Assembly (NCBI GenBank): GCA_029962745.1
Contig: CM057171.1
Span: 2,575,299-2,639,298 of the forward strand
DNA: 64,000 nucleotides
Source of the DNA: Echinometra lucunter
Taxonomy: Eukaryota > Echinodermata > Echinoidea > Camarodonta > Echinometridae
Direction: 5' to 3'
Translations under genes and position numbers: made by a program
The notes under the pieces: generated by a model
Told to the model about the DNA's origin: nothing
Seen by the model: only the letters and a program-made list of their open reading frames with translations
The model's database searches: none
In this document: in pieces, positions 1-14,500 of the stretch
Layout of the letters: the number at the start of each line of letters is the position of its first letter
Numbering within the stretch: position 1 is the first letter of the stretch

Positions 1-107
1 AAGACAGGTATTAACAAAAGAGACAGAGAAGCCCCAAAGCTAGCGTGTGTTGTACACGCTTGTTACTTCGTTACGATGGTCTTTCATGATACTTATTCCA
101 GTCTTAC

Positions 108-2344
108 CTGAATAACAAATGTATTGGTTCCTTCACCGTCTCCTCTGGCAGGAGGACCTATGATGCGGATTCTAGAATCCACACCAGATGGGGTCAATGA
201 CCTTTCATTGCCTGCGTCGTTACGCCATACCAGTAACTGATAGATTAATGGATAGGTGCCCTCATCGGTGACACAGTTGTCAACCAGAAATTCAATCTGT
301 ATTAAGACAAAGGATTGTGGTAAATATGAATGATGTAGAATGTTTACATGATTTTCCTATTTCAGTCCTGTTTATGGGGTGCCAGGGCTTTAGCTCCGTT
401 ATAAAATACAGGAATTATGAACCTGGTAATAAGTGTTCACATGCTATGAACGAGTGCAAACTTTTACCAAAACATTAGTAATAGTGCATAACATATGTGC
501 ACTTCGTTTAGACTTGCTAGGGTATTGTAATTTCTTTCATATATCGCTTTCAGTCACATTTGAAAGACTTCATCATGTAGTCACCTTCATGATAATAGAT
601 GCTTATCAGTTTGGTTTAGAAAAGAACTTCACTGAGTCTGAAAAAAGTTCACATTCATTTGCCATAACGATACCAAATACATGTATGTATTTTCACCTCA
701 TTAAGTACGGTGTATGAGTCTCCAGATGCGAGGGATACTTGACACGACGATACGCCACCGGCTACATCCAGAACTAACTGGCTTGAAGCGGTTTGACCCG
801 ATCCAACCGTCGACGTCACGGTAACCTCAACCGTGTACATCTCACCAGGCAGGAGGACGTCTTGGTCAAGTAAGAAAATAAAATAACTCCAGCATTATGG
901 CGATGATTGGCAAAAATTGTTTTTCAACTTTATGACGATAGCGGTGCATCTAGGCGTTCAATGATTTATGTATAAATTCATTTTGAAGAAAGCCAATTGA
1001 AGGAATGAAAATGATTTGGCAGATAACAGGGATAACGGCGCTATGCACACAATCAACATAATATAGAGGTGTCGTCGTCTAGTGGATATGTCTCCGGACT
1101 GCAGATCACAGGGTATGGGGTTTGGATTCCAGCCCGGCACCTTTGGAAAGGCATTACTCTACATCTGCAACTCTCCACCAAGGGGTAAATGGGTACCTGA
1201 TATGTTTGAGCGCGAGTTACTTTGGTGGCTCGGCTATGACCAGGGTATGCCTAATAATGTCTAAGCGCCATGAGCATGATGAGCGTCACAACGTGACGGA
1301 TATGAGCGCTAGACAAGAACCATTATTATCATTATTATAATCAACATAATACATACGAAATAAAATCCTTCTTACTCTCATCTATGAAAGCGAGGGAAAC
1401 ATTCTGAGATCCAAACTCAACATTTTTAGCAGTCGAGTTCAAGTCATAGTCCAGACCTGCAAAAGATAACAGAAAATGTGAAAAGAGTGCATTCAGAATC
1501 TGCGATACTGCCTTGAAATGCTTTATCAAATGATAAGTATGACAAAATGCCAAAAAAAAATTTAAAAAAATAAAAAAAATACCCATATGAATATTCAGGA
1601 ATTATAACGAATAAGCTTCATACAACACAACGTCCAATGCCTGTTTAAGTGTTCTATGTATACAGCGCAGTGACGTAGGAACTTTCTTACGTCGTTTTAT
1701 GGCTGTCGACAGTTTTTGATGTTTGTTTTGCTGTACTGCAGAAAACGACTGCAATTCAGCAGACAATGTTTTTAACATTGTATATGAGTGTGCAAACGTG
1801 GTGTTAGGATGTGCGTGTGAGCGTGAATGTGTGTGTGTGTGTGTGGGGGGGAGTGGGGGAAAGCTCACAATTAGTTTCTATCTCCAACATTACTGCACCT
1901 TTTTAGAGCCGTCATAATGAGAAGTTGTTTTTTAAAAACTTGACAGAAGGTCGTGGGTTCGAATCCGCGCACCCACACTACTGACTTCTGGTTAGTCAAT
2001 GAGCATTATTTGCTATTCTCCATCAAGGTGTTATATGTGTAGGGATACGAAAATCTTTTCATGCTGTATTGTTAAAATGTTAGCCTTACTAGAGCTGGAA
2101 CAGCACTGGAGTAGCGTAGGTGCATTAGGAGGAGAATTTGAGTACTTTAGAAAATATCCAGTAGTTTTGCTTTGGTTATTTTTCGGGGGGCGGTAAATAG
2201 CAAACTAAAATTAAAAACGTCACCTATGTCATGACCAGTGATAGTCCAGCTGATTGTGACTGGTGTAGTATGATCAATCAGAGCTGTCAAAGAAACGGGT
2301 TCAGTGGAGAGTACTAGTCCATCACCTGATCTCGATACTATGAC
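108..2344 (-). CDS. Left gene exons 20-23: C-terminal part of REJ domain
   Basis: The exons are 2344-2224, 1456-1376, 860-697 and 296-108, with phases 0-1, 1-1, 1-0, 0-0. They encode VLSTEPVSLTALIDH, ISWTITGHD, LLPGEMYTVEVTVTS, LVLDVAGGVSSCQVSLASGD, DNCVTDEGTYPLIYQLLV and LTPSGVDSRIRIIGPP. The closing region GGVSSCQVS-x-x-SG and C-V-T-D-E-G-x-YPL-x-YQLL is conserved in the right gene. Homologues of right-gene exons 20-21 should lie just left of the window. Confidence 0.86.
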
Positions 2345-5300
2345 CTATGGAAAAAAAAATTATGGTTTTATTTGTTTTCAATAACTCACAGGCTGCGTCA
2401 TTATTTTGCTAACTTTAAAGATTCTTTGACTGTTATGATCTGTTGCACATCATGAAAGAGTGATATTATCAAAACCACGACATTTATAAGTAAACAATGG
2501 CGTATAGCTTATTGCCTTCACCATGTTGTTCACAGGCTCGACTGGCGCAGGTAAACAATGACGCAATCGAATTTAGAGACTGCGTCACACCATGGGTGAG
2601 CTTGATTAGAAAGCAATTGAGTCTGCGAAGATTTTTCTTCAGCGTCCCCTCTTTTAATGACGAAAATAGGGGGAAATAGCTGCTGTTGAATCATTTGTAG
2701 TACAGTCATCAATATTCGTGGACTTGGAACTGTCAGAAACTGCGGGGTAAAAGAAAGATTTCCTCGTAGTTGCAAGCTCGCAAATTCAGATTTGTCCAAT
2801 AACATCTATCATATATATTCCAAGATTGTTTGAGGTTTCTCAAATTATGCATGCATGCCCTTACTTCGGCGTATATAAATGCATAAAGTGACCAAGCAGT
2901 ATTGAAAAAAATAAATAATGCACATGACTTAAGAAAATAAAGCATACCGAAGGCGGGTTACCAGGCAGTGCATCTATCACCACACTGGTCGAAGTTCTTC
3001 TGTTTCCTGACGATATCTCCAAGGTAAACTGATAAGTTTTCTCTGGGGTCATGAGACTAGCATCAAAGGTCAAGATGGAAGAGGAGAGGTTATCCTCTGC
3101 TGGGAAAATTGACCCGCCAGATTCACATCTTGTGCCATCCGTCGTCTGCAAATAATGTTGTGAATTCAACTCATTAATCTTGTTAATAATGAACAAATGA
3201 TATTGCGTTCTTCTATATCGCATATCACGATAATTTCTTTGCGCTTCCAAATGATTTTGGGAATTATTGCCCTGGTTTACAGCACTCAAGTATCTCAAGG
3301 AATTAATTCCTGCCAGGTAATACCTCACCTGGGTCGAGTGTGGCAAATGTTGATTCATGTCTTGCCAAAGGACATTAGTGGTGCAGCAGCTGCACCAGGG
3401 AATCGAACCCTGTACCTTATGGCTCATATTCTTACTTATCCACTAGATCACAACACTTCTATACATCAAATGATATAAATTCAAACAATCAAGACTATAA
3501 TGAATATAATGAGTAACCATGGTCAGGATATTAGAAGTCTGCCAAAGCTTGAACCAATGACAGATGTATCTGGGAAATTCTCAAAATGTACTTCTACCTG
3601 GATTCTTGGAATGATATTTATTCGTTGGCTTTTTTGTTATTTGTTATTTAAATTTGTTATTTGCATGTTATACCTGATTTTCTACATTTTCTTCGAGTTA
3701 ATCCATAATTTATGTCCTCTCTTTTTGTTAAGTATTACTACTGTATTTTGGTTACTACTGTATTTTGGTGAATTAGTGTCCCATTTTCTTTTCATATATC
3801 CTTTTTTTTTTAGTCTGTTTGTATTTCGCTTAAAAAAACTTCTTCACTTAAAATGATGTGAAATGAACAAATAACAATGGAATGTGCATTCGATGGAGTA
3901 CATAAAATAGTAACCTGTAGACAACTCCACTCATACGCCAGATTCGCAGACTGGTTTCGGTTGCTTGGTTGATCGGGGTCATGTGACTGCGAGCCGTCGA
4001 GAGTCACCGTCCCGCTGTCTACTCCGATGCTTCTCTCGCTGCCGCCCAGTATCCTAGCAACAAGCTGAGATGATGTGAAACTTATTGTGACGTCGCTGGT
4101 TGGGCCTGACGTAGTACCAGCTCGTCTGGCCTGCACGGTGAATGTGACGTCAGAACCACCTTTTAGATTATAGAAATAGGAGGGCTTACAAATTGTTTTA
4201 GTGACCTTTAGATATATGCCGGCTTTACTGAAAATAAAATTCCAAATTGAAGTCGATAACTTTCATGCGTACTATGATAAAAATGAATAATCAAATTTTT
4301 GTTGAAATAGAAAAGGAAAATATCGACAAATTGAGATATTGATAAATTACAGACAAAGTTTTAAAAATTACATAATGGATCGTAAGAATAACATGCTCAG
4401 TAGAACTAATTATAATGGTAAGGGAAATGCAAAATGGAGAGGACTGAACTTGAAATTAAATTGGAATCCAAAGAGAACTATTTTGCCGATTCGCTTTTTC
4501 ATAAAAATATGTTTTTTTGGCATTTCTTCTTTTTTAGTATATCATATGAAAGGTGATTGGAGGAATCGTCTTCTGGAGCCATCTTTTTTTTTCTTTTTTT
4601 TTACCAGATATAACGAATCGAAATCGAAAAGTTGAGGGACTATGTTATACCCACCAGAGAAAGAGAAGGCCTGAATTAACAATGATCGGGAGTTTGCTGT
4701 ACCACCATGCACACTGTCATCAAATGTTCCCATATTCGCTGTCCATACGAACTCTGTCTCCTCTGGACCAGCGCCCTCACAGTCTGAATAAAAGGTCACT
4801 TCGGCATCCAAGAAGAACCTTCAGAAAGAAATTTAGAAATAGTAAGACACAGTTATAAGACAATTCATTTTAATACTAATTAAATTCCTAAACTTAAAAC
4901 CGGAGCCCAGCGCTACAGGAAAAACTAATCCACTCCCAACTTGAAAACACAAGGTGCAAAATCCTCTAGAATATTTAGAGTGTCCAGGAGAGTTACCATC
5001 ATATGAGGGCAATAAGTTTTAAATAATCATCATCGATTTAAAGTGACTTAGTTTCACCCTTATTTTTTGTTTGTGTTGCTATTTTTTCACTTTTGGTCTA
5101 TAGCAACGACATGAAATCAGTTTAATTCGATGACGATGATGCTGTTGATAGAACACTAGATCTGTTCCTGGATGCCGACATCATGGTATTTATTTAAAAT
5201 ATACGTTCATAGGGCAAAAGTCGCCCGATTAAATGTTGTTAGAACAAGACTACCCTTCGCATTTTAAGAAAAGCCAAAAATCTACCTCCGGAAGACAGGC

Positions 5301-6026
5301 ACACTCTCCGGATCTATTCCACGCGGAGTAATTGTCAGATCAGGTAACGACTCCGCTAACCGCATCACAACCATCGACTTGGATCCTGATCCGCCTAAGA
5401 AGTTCATGGCAGAGACCGAGAATGTGTAGAATTGGTCATCAGTAAGCAGCGTTCCATTAACGGTCAAGTCTGCTGTGCTAATTGCTAAAGATATGAAAGA
5501 ATAAAACACATCTCCTCGTGTAGTATCATGTCTGGATTAGAGTTTTAACAGTTCATCTTCATACAATCAAACTTTGAAAATATTTATTGCCCATTTAATG
5601 TTTTTGTTTGTTTGTTTTTATTTTTCTCTTCAGCTTATCCAGAATGTGTTGATAAGGCGTATGTCACTTGAAATGTCATTGAACTCCGGGCAGTACTGAT
5701 TTTACTTTTCTTCTAGATTGCCAATTTATGGTAATTTGTAACGTATTTGTGGTAGAAAAGTCTACTTTTTAGTTTAGTTTAGTTTGACGCAGTCAAGTTA
5801 ACCTTTTAGATTAGTTAAGTTGGACGCAGTGAAGTTACAAATAAGCCTGTCGAATAAATGAGATAAAAATGACGACATCAAATATGATGCTAAACAATGA
5901 CTGTTTTCCTGCTTCATTGTCCACCCCTCCCCTTTTTTTCCAGGCTGGCCCTTGCCAATATTTCTTAACTAACTTGCTTCTATTTCTTAGTACTTCTTTG
6001 TCACTTGTGAAAGTTGAAGTTTTCAT

Positions 6027-6076
<50 letters not shown>

Positions 6077-9000
6077 ACTTCTATTTTTCCCAACACCCCT
6101 TCCCCGTACATAGAACCTACTTCTTTCTCAGCCTTCTCTGTTGGTTGTTGTTGTTGTATTTAAATCCATTAAGCTCTTTACCTCTCTATCCTTTTGTATA
6201 TATTTCTCATCTTTTCTCCTTTTTGGATATCAAGCTATCCCTTTTGTAAACATTTTTTTTTTGTCCACACGTAATTATTTCTAGTCTTATAAGGTATTAT
6301 TACTATTAAAAAATGTTTCAAAGTAATTGAAACATTCATATATTACATTCTCTTTGGGGACCTTGCTCTAACAAGCCTGGCTTTTTTGAAGGTCTCCTCT
6401 TTCTTTCATGTACAGAACTTTATTTTTTTTTTTTTACATAGGTAACTGTTAACATAATTTTTCATGCGTTGTGTATTGACTAAATATTGCACTTCAAAGT
6501 ATGTTTGTTAGGTTGCTAACCTGTTAATCCTGTATTTGATATCCTATGTACAAATGCTGGTGAAAAGAGGAAAGAAATGAACCGTGAATCACAATTTTAT
6601 GTACAATATTATGTATTTTTTTAAAGTCTATATAAAACACTTTTAGAGACATTTTTACCTTCAACTGCTGCTTGAAGTTGGCTTGAAACATCTCCATCAG
6701 ATTCAACAGACCACCTGTACGTTAGAGGTCGACTAGCGCCGCCTGTTGACCCTCGCGCAGACAATTCCACGTCACCACAGCTACTTATCGTCGAGGCGCC
6801 ACGCAGGACCACGCCAACCGTAGGGAAATCCCCAGATTCAACAATCAGGATGGTCTCGGGTACAGCTCGGGAGAACTCGGGCTGACTGTAGAGGACACCA
6901 CCACGAACCGTCAGAGTCTCACCTGTGCATATGTACAAATCACCTTCATTTAGTTTAGTTGGAAAATCACTCTCCTGTAGGATCACAATTTTGGACCGTG
7001 TCTCGGAAACTTGATCCACATCAATTTTATACACTAATCAAATATTGAACATTAAGCCTGGAACAGACACTAGACCAAACCCCAGTCCCTGACACTAAGC
7101 CTAACCTTGAAACATATTTCGACCCCGACCATAATCTTAAAGGAAATAAAGCGCCGAGCCATTGTCACCGGATCATATATCTGTGTCGGGTCACCGGTTC
7201 AAATCCTAGTCAGATCTATTACATCACAGGACATCACTCTATATTTGTCTTGCTCGACAAACAAGTGGCTATCAAAGATATTATTCTATCCTTCAGCGCC
7301 TTTATTAGACTGATAGGATTTACCATCTTCAACGCTAAAGCCATATTTACAAATCAAGGTTTCGTCCATCATGTCCATACTTCATCCTTCCTTTCCCCAA
7401 TAGGAGACTAATCTGGTTTAATTTCATTTTACTGTTGATGTAGCATTGTTTCATCACAAATCATGCCACTATACTCATAATCAAACCATTATGGTATTAT
7501 TAATCATTATTATAACAACCACATGGTTACAAGTAGGGCTAACCAATCGGCCCTGGTACAGTACCTGGTTGAATTAAATTATCCCCCTGACCCAGATCGA
7601 TCATAATCACACGACTGTTTCTGATGAGCATACAGCTACTACCAGAACCAAACAGATCTCGTGCGATACCATTATCCTGTACAGAAACCTGGAATATCGT
7701 GCTACAGTCCACGAGGTTCTCAATTCGAATGCCCTCCATGAATTCAAGCTGAAGTCTGTTTCCTGACAAAACAACAACAATAAATGATAAGATTTCTCCA
7801 TGATCAGTATGCATTGGGAGAACACCATCATAATTATGGTTACAGTTCGTTATTCCGAAGGTTCGTTTATTCCGAAGGTTCGTTTATTCCGAAGGTTCGT
7901 TAGTCCGAAGGTTTGTTATGGCAAAGGTTCGTTAATCCGAAAACGAAATAAGGTTCGTTATTCCAAAGGCTCGTTAGTCCGAAAATGCAATAAGGTTCAT
8001 TGTTTTTAGTTCGTTGTTTGTTTTCGGACTATCAAACCTTATTTCATTTTCGGACTATCGAACCTTCGGAATAACGAACCTAATTTCATTTTCGGATTAA
8101 CGAACCTTTGCCATAACAAACCTTATTTCATTTTCGGACTAACGAACATCTAGGTATACGCAATTCACGTCTTTCAGAATAACGAACATTCGGAATAACA
8201 AACATCACCCATAATCACGTAGGCAGGAATGGTATCAAACGACCAGTTCATGGGTTCAATATCACCTTTATTCCAGGAAAGAAATTAGTTCAGGTTACTT
8301 GTTTCTAAGAACAATGTATAGAACTGTGATAAAAAGAATGGTGACAATAATGATTGCATATCATGCACCATTGTCAAACGATGGTGACGACAGTGATGAT
8401 TAAGATGATGCCGATGATGATAATGACGACGACGTCGACATCGATAGCATTAATAAGAAGAACATGAGTATGTTTTTGGTTACACACTGTTTTGATTACA
8501 AAACCATATGTATGAAATCATTAAATGATGACGTCCTATGATATTGATAGTGATACTGATACTGATGCAAGTCGAATATCAAAGAAGATTCATGAATTAC
8601 AATACAAAGAAATGCAAACAGTTATGTTTTTTGCATATCAACATACTCAAGTTTACCTGAAGGCAAGAAAGCAAGTGAGACGATTTCTGGTGCTGGAGAA
8701 AAGAACGTGATGGTGAAAGGCCCCCCAGGCAGAGGGTCTATTCCATTCAGTGATGGGGAGACCGTCAGTTCCATTGGTGAGGGCGGAGACTGGATGGTAA
8801 AGGACAACTCCTGCTGTGAGCCGCCACCGATCGCTCCAGCACGCGGTTCTGATGATTAAGATACGTGAGTTTGGGGAAATGTTTCCAATAGGTGTTTCTT
8901 ATTCGGTTTCTAGATCGATTTTACACCCCAAAATGGTTTGAATATGATAGTTCTGTCTTAAATATATTCGAATTAAACAAGAAAGAGAGAAGGTGAGAAA

Positions 9001-11490
9001 AGGAAAGAGTGAATGGGACAAGGAGATATTATACCCTCAAGATCATGGATCACATGACGGCGTATCGCCTAAACATCTTCAAACAAATATTCGGTTTCAA
9101 AAGGAGAGATCCACAAATGGAGTGTATAGCTTATGCAAGGGGCGCGATACTTTCCTCAAGGCGATCTGATTATCATGTGGCATAAACTGGTTACATTTTT
9201 TTTAAGTTAAGGACCTTATTCTCCACTCCCCTCTCTTTTTGGATACGCCTATAGAAGTCACATCACTTACCGTTTCCAAAGAGGAGGTATGGTGTTAAGT
9301 CCGCAACAGCCTGGAAGTTCGAATTGGATGCAGCGGTGAAGGTTAAAGAGACAGACGATGTAGGATTTAAGGTGAACTCGCTTGGTGCTACAGAGGCTAT
9401 GGTGATTGCTGCAAAAGAAAATATAAATTAGTGAATACTATTGCTTTGAGTCAACGATTCTAACATGCTACGAGTGGTTTCTTGATTATGTAATAATTAC
9501 CTGTATTTTGCCTGATAAATGGTTCATGAGGTTATCAAAAATATTTTGATGCAATTATTATTTTATCGTACGACTATAAAAGGATAACGGGATGGATTTA
9601 GTCCTTTTTAATAATGAACGTACTCCTCTTATAATAGTTATACTTTTTTTCTGAATCTGGTATGGTTTCCACATTAATAACATTCATTGTTGTGATTACC
9701 GTCCATTTGACTATAGCTGGTCATTTCATGTCCCAAATGTTACCAAGTATTATCTAATAGTGATACCAAATGTATCAGAGCCTTATGAGTTAAGAATGAC
9801 ATTATTGTCCGTCCTTACTTCCAGTTTAAGAAGACAACCAGGGCAACCAGGGGCGGCGCCAGGGTTTTTTGATAGGGGGCAAGATGCCCCATAGGTGAGT
9901 TTATTTACGTTTTAAATAAAAAAAAGGGATATTATATACATGATATACATGTAGTTAAATGATCTAACCCTCTCTTTTCCCACACTGTTCTTTCTTCTTT
10001 CTACTCTTTTTTTTTTCTTATTTTTCTCCTTTTTTTTCTTTTCGGTCACTTGAAAAAAAATATAAGGTGGCCGGTGCCCCCCCCCTGCACCCCCTCCCTG
10101 TAGTGCTGCCCCTGAGGGCAAAAAGAATGTTATCGAATTTCAACTCCTTCAGGGATACCCTTCACAATGGACCATAGCTTAGCACAGTTCATTGCTTATT
10201 TTCCTACAAGACTTCAAACCTTCAACTTACGTTGCCAACGTTCGTCCGTAACAAACCGTTATTAGGCTATATCCCCTTACGCAATATTTCATAGAGATAT
10301 CGGCTAGAAGTGTGATGGGGGAGGGGGGAGGAGCTAAAGCTACACACTTTGTTTTCAGCAGCTTAAAGTCTCACAAATTCATTGTTAATTCAAATTTTTG
10401 TTGTAAATCTTGGTTATACATATTCTCAAGCTAGTTTGATATGAAAATTACGACGGACGAATGTCAATAACGCATTCGAGTCGACATCAATGACAGTGTC
10501 AAATTTCAGAAGTTGTTCGGCAAAATGAAGGCGTTCCAAAGCTACGCTCATGTAATTTGATGAATGCAAATCTTGGTTTTTAAAACTGAACGGTGCGCAT
10601 TTTACCGCAAATTCTGACTAATAATAATAATATTACAAGAAATGAAGGAAAAATAGGGATTCTTTTTGGCAAACCTTAATGACGTTCTCCTTGCTCGGTC
10701 ACGTCGGCAGTTTGGGGTACTGAACGCGTCGCGTATAGGGCCCGCGTATCTTTCATGTCTTTAGGACTCCCTGGCCACACAATACGATTATAGAAATACC
10801 CGTCTCATATTCATTCTGTGCCATAGGGGAAAACTAGCTGGGACTTGCCAAGAAATTTTATTTCATACACCCTTTATTCATTTTCACTCTTTTAAGAACA
10901 TAAAAATACTATATTGCATAATTTGAATAATTATACAAAGGACGTGGGGAAATCATACAAAGCTATAGGCTTGTCAATGATGATAACCCAAAAATAAATA
11001 TATAACATACAATAAAGACATTAAACTATATTATTAACTACGGACAGGACAGAGCAAAGAATAGGGAGCAGGAGGAAGGGAGAAACCAGTAACTGTCGAT
11101 AAAACTCACATCACACCAGTGTGTTGGTTTCTGAATTTACCCCTATGAATGTATGTTGATTTTATACCATTAGTACTTACGATCATAGACCCGTAATGTA
11201 ATTAAAGTATCCGTGAGGCCACCTACAGGCATATCTAGTAGAAGGTCGTATGTCCCTGTTGAAAGAAAAACAGTGAGAGTGTCAATACCAACAGTTCTTA
11301 ATTCCCGTAATAGTTATTTCAATTTCAACCACAGAATATAGACGAAAATTCATTAATCTTTTTTCCATGTTTTTTCCTATCAATGTCCACTGTTCCACAT
11401 ATCTTAAACGGTAGCCCCGTAGAAAAAAAAGCAGCAAAGTTGCAGGAAAATAAAGTTCATTATGAACGAGGTCAAGAGAATAATAATAAC

Positions 11491-11525
<35 letters not shown>

Positions 11526-14500
11526 AAATAATAATATAATAATAATAATAAAAATCAATAATAATAATAATAATACAATGTGATATCATGATCTAATGCC
11601 TCTATGCCTTCTAAAGGACTTTGAATATTACTCTGGTTTTAGCCAAGCAACCATTACAGAGCTCAGGAATTTCAAGGAATTAATTCCTGCCATGTACACA
11701 GTTACCTCATCTTGGTCGAGTTTGGCAAATGTACATGAATGTCTCGTCAAAGGAAATTATAATACTGTGTCAGGGATTCGAACCCCATACCTCTGGGCTC
11801 ACTGTGAGGAAACTTATCCACTAGACAACACTCTATACTAATTCATAAACTCATGCGATTCTTTCATCGGCGATAAGAATCCTACAACGGGCCATATGTT
11901 CTTCTGAAGACGCATATTGGCCGAAACGTCGAGAACCCAAAAGCTTTTTACAACGGGAGATAGCTACTCAGCCCCAATATGGCTCCGTTTCTTTCGAAAG
12001 ATTACATGGCACTGTCATAAATAGAGACACTTTACCTTTAATGTAATTTCTTATTACCTGAAGTGAGATTGACAGTACATGTTCCTTCAGAGGCACTAGA
12101 CGTAACCATAGTAACCTGTTTGTTCGGAGTTCCTTCTTTGCTCCTGAATCTACAGTCTGGAGGTGGGTCAAATCCTGCTCCGAGAATGGTTATCTAAACA
12201 GAACAAACAATAGAGTTTTATCACAAAAGTTCATGTGCGACGTGAATTTCGCGGCCAACTTTGGGTCCCAGTCGCGAAATTCGCAACCCGTGACGCAAAA
12301 TTCATGACTCGGGATGCGAAATTCATGACCCGGGACGCGAAATTCATCACCCGGGACGTGAAATTCATGACTCGGGTCGTAAAATTCGCAACTGGGTCGC
12401 AAAGTTGGCCGCGAAATTCATGTCGCACATGACCTGTTGTCGAGCGTACTTCAGCGCCACCATAATTTCGATACACCTGTCAAAACTGACAATCACCCTC
12501 CAAGGACGGATTACCGGATGGCAGGTACCCCATTTTGATTTGTGCTCGTGAAACTAGGAATGCTCTGATATAGCAATGAGATATATTATTTTAAGAGAGA
12601 TTAATCTGTTAACATAAAACTACCACAGTGGACAAAGGAGAAACTGCCATCAGAAGTATAAGACAACTGCAAAGACTTTCGAGAAATCATTCTAAGTGCA
12701 TTCCTACTTTTAAAAAATGATTGGATTACCTAATACGTCATCGTTGCGTTTTCACTTTTAGTTAGCAATGGAAATGCTATACTGCAAATGCAGATGTTGT
12801 TTTATTTTTCAAAAGGCTTTGTTTAATGATACAAACAAACTCACAAAAAAACTCACTTTTTTCAAAATAGAAAACTGACGCTGCGTTATGTTATGTCGCT
12901 TTGCTAAGCTTCGCGTTAAGATGTGTGTTCGGGGGAGGCTCTACATACAAATAGTGTATAAGTTCTGAGTGGGTTATCTTTCTGATTAAGGCCCGGCTTC
13001 CTCTATTTGCAGACGTATAGGAACGCGTCAGTGACGACACAGTCGTCTGCATCTAGAAAATTGATAAGGTTTAGAGAGTAATTTTGAAATATATTAAGTG
13101 CACATAATGATTATGCTATCGAAATGATGTGTGTCTAGTGAACCGGGCTTAAGCATTGGTGACATCGAGCAGTTCACTAAATAAGTTCTCGTAAGTTTCT
13201 CGGGGTTTTTCCCCCAGACACGCAGGTGCATTTCGGGCTATTGGAATGTCCTACAATCTCGCATGAGGTTACGTTTTTATTTCGTTTTTTTTTTTTATTG
13301 GTTGTTGTTTTTTGTTGTTTGTTTGTTTGTTTCTTTCTTTCTTTCTTTAATGAACGCTGATAACATGTGCAACTATCGCATTTACTTCTGGCTTCTTGTT
13401 ACCATCGCATGAAATATTTGCGGTGGCCTCATCATGCTCATGGAGTCTTGTGGCGCCACAGGAGCCGCAACACATCGTTGCGAGGCAGTTCAGCGATAGC
13501 CCCGAGTTTACGAGTTCACCTCAAGGGTTCCTTCAGGAAAGGGAGGTACTTTCTGTGAAGATTCCAAAAAGCCTGAGGTAGGGGGGATCTCAAGAAGAAC
13601 ATACGAATCGTCAGAGTTGACCTATAACCCGACCCGACTGCAGTTACCCGGTTGGATGTGACTACAGCACATAGCATTAAGTATAAGTGATACGCACCTC
13701 ATAATCTGTGCCTGCTGGTATTACATCAGGAATGATGGATGATACTGCAGTACAAGTTGTTCCGTCTCCTCCACAAACCATACATGCATCATACACCTTA
13801 CCACTGTTGAAGAAACAACAATCATAAATATGTTACACGCTCTGTTCGTGTTCTATTTTTTTCTCCGCGGGTAATATTTTAAGAATTTAATGATCCTTAG
13901 TGACTTTATGTCTTTCAAGTTTTTCTTATCAAACACTATTCTATGATTTTTCATTGATCTACAACTGGGTAAATTTTCCTCATGCTATAGTAAGATTTTT
14001 TTTTTTCACCTATAAGCGGACAGAATTTTACCTGTTTGCTATTCCATCGCAACCAACACAGGAGACGTCACCATAAAAGCAAGTGCCACACTCATTTATT
14101 CCTGCATCTACCGGGCGTCCAGTGGCTCCTAGTACACACCGTCCACAGTCGTTCAACATTGCTCCATGCTCATCATCTTGGAAAAAGAAGAAGAACAGAA
14201 AGATAATTTCAGTTTGCTTGTACATTTGTTCTAAAGCGGGAGTAAAAGTTCGTTATCTTAATAAATAGGAATGAATGCACTGTTTTTCTGCTTGTGTCCC
14301 ATGAAATTAGTACCATGGTATCAAAAACTTGCTGGCGTAGTACGGTTATTACCAAGCGGCCCTCAGACAAGACATCGACCAATCCTCAAGCCCAAGCCCG
14401 TGGACGAAGAGTCCCCAAACTCCCTAAAGCCGCTCCGCTTCTCTGTGATATCTTTACTCAAACTAGTTTTCTACCTCACAAGAATTCGTTTTTATTACTG

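Noticed and set aside
1925..1985. tRNA-like B box GGGTTCGAATCC
   Set aside because: No A box or cloverleaf arms could be fitted. It is likely a SINE or tRNA remnant.
3500..3856. 118-codon hydrophobic plus-strand frame
   Set aside because: AT-rich intron sequence of the left gene, with no splice or conservation support.
7140..7230. B-box-like CCGGTTCAAATCC
   Set aside because: No matching acceptor stem or A box at the right distance.
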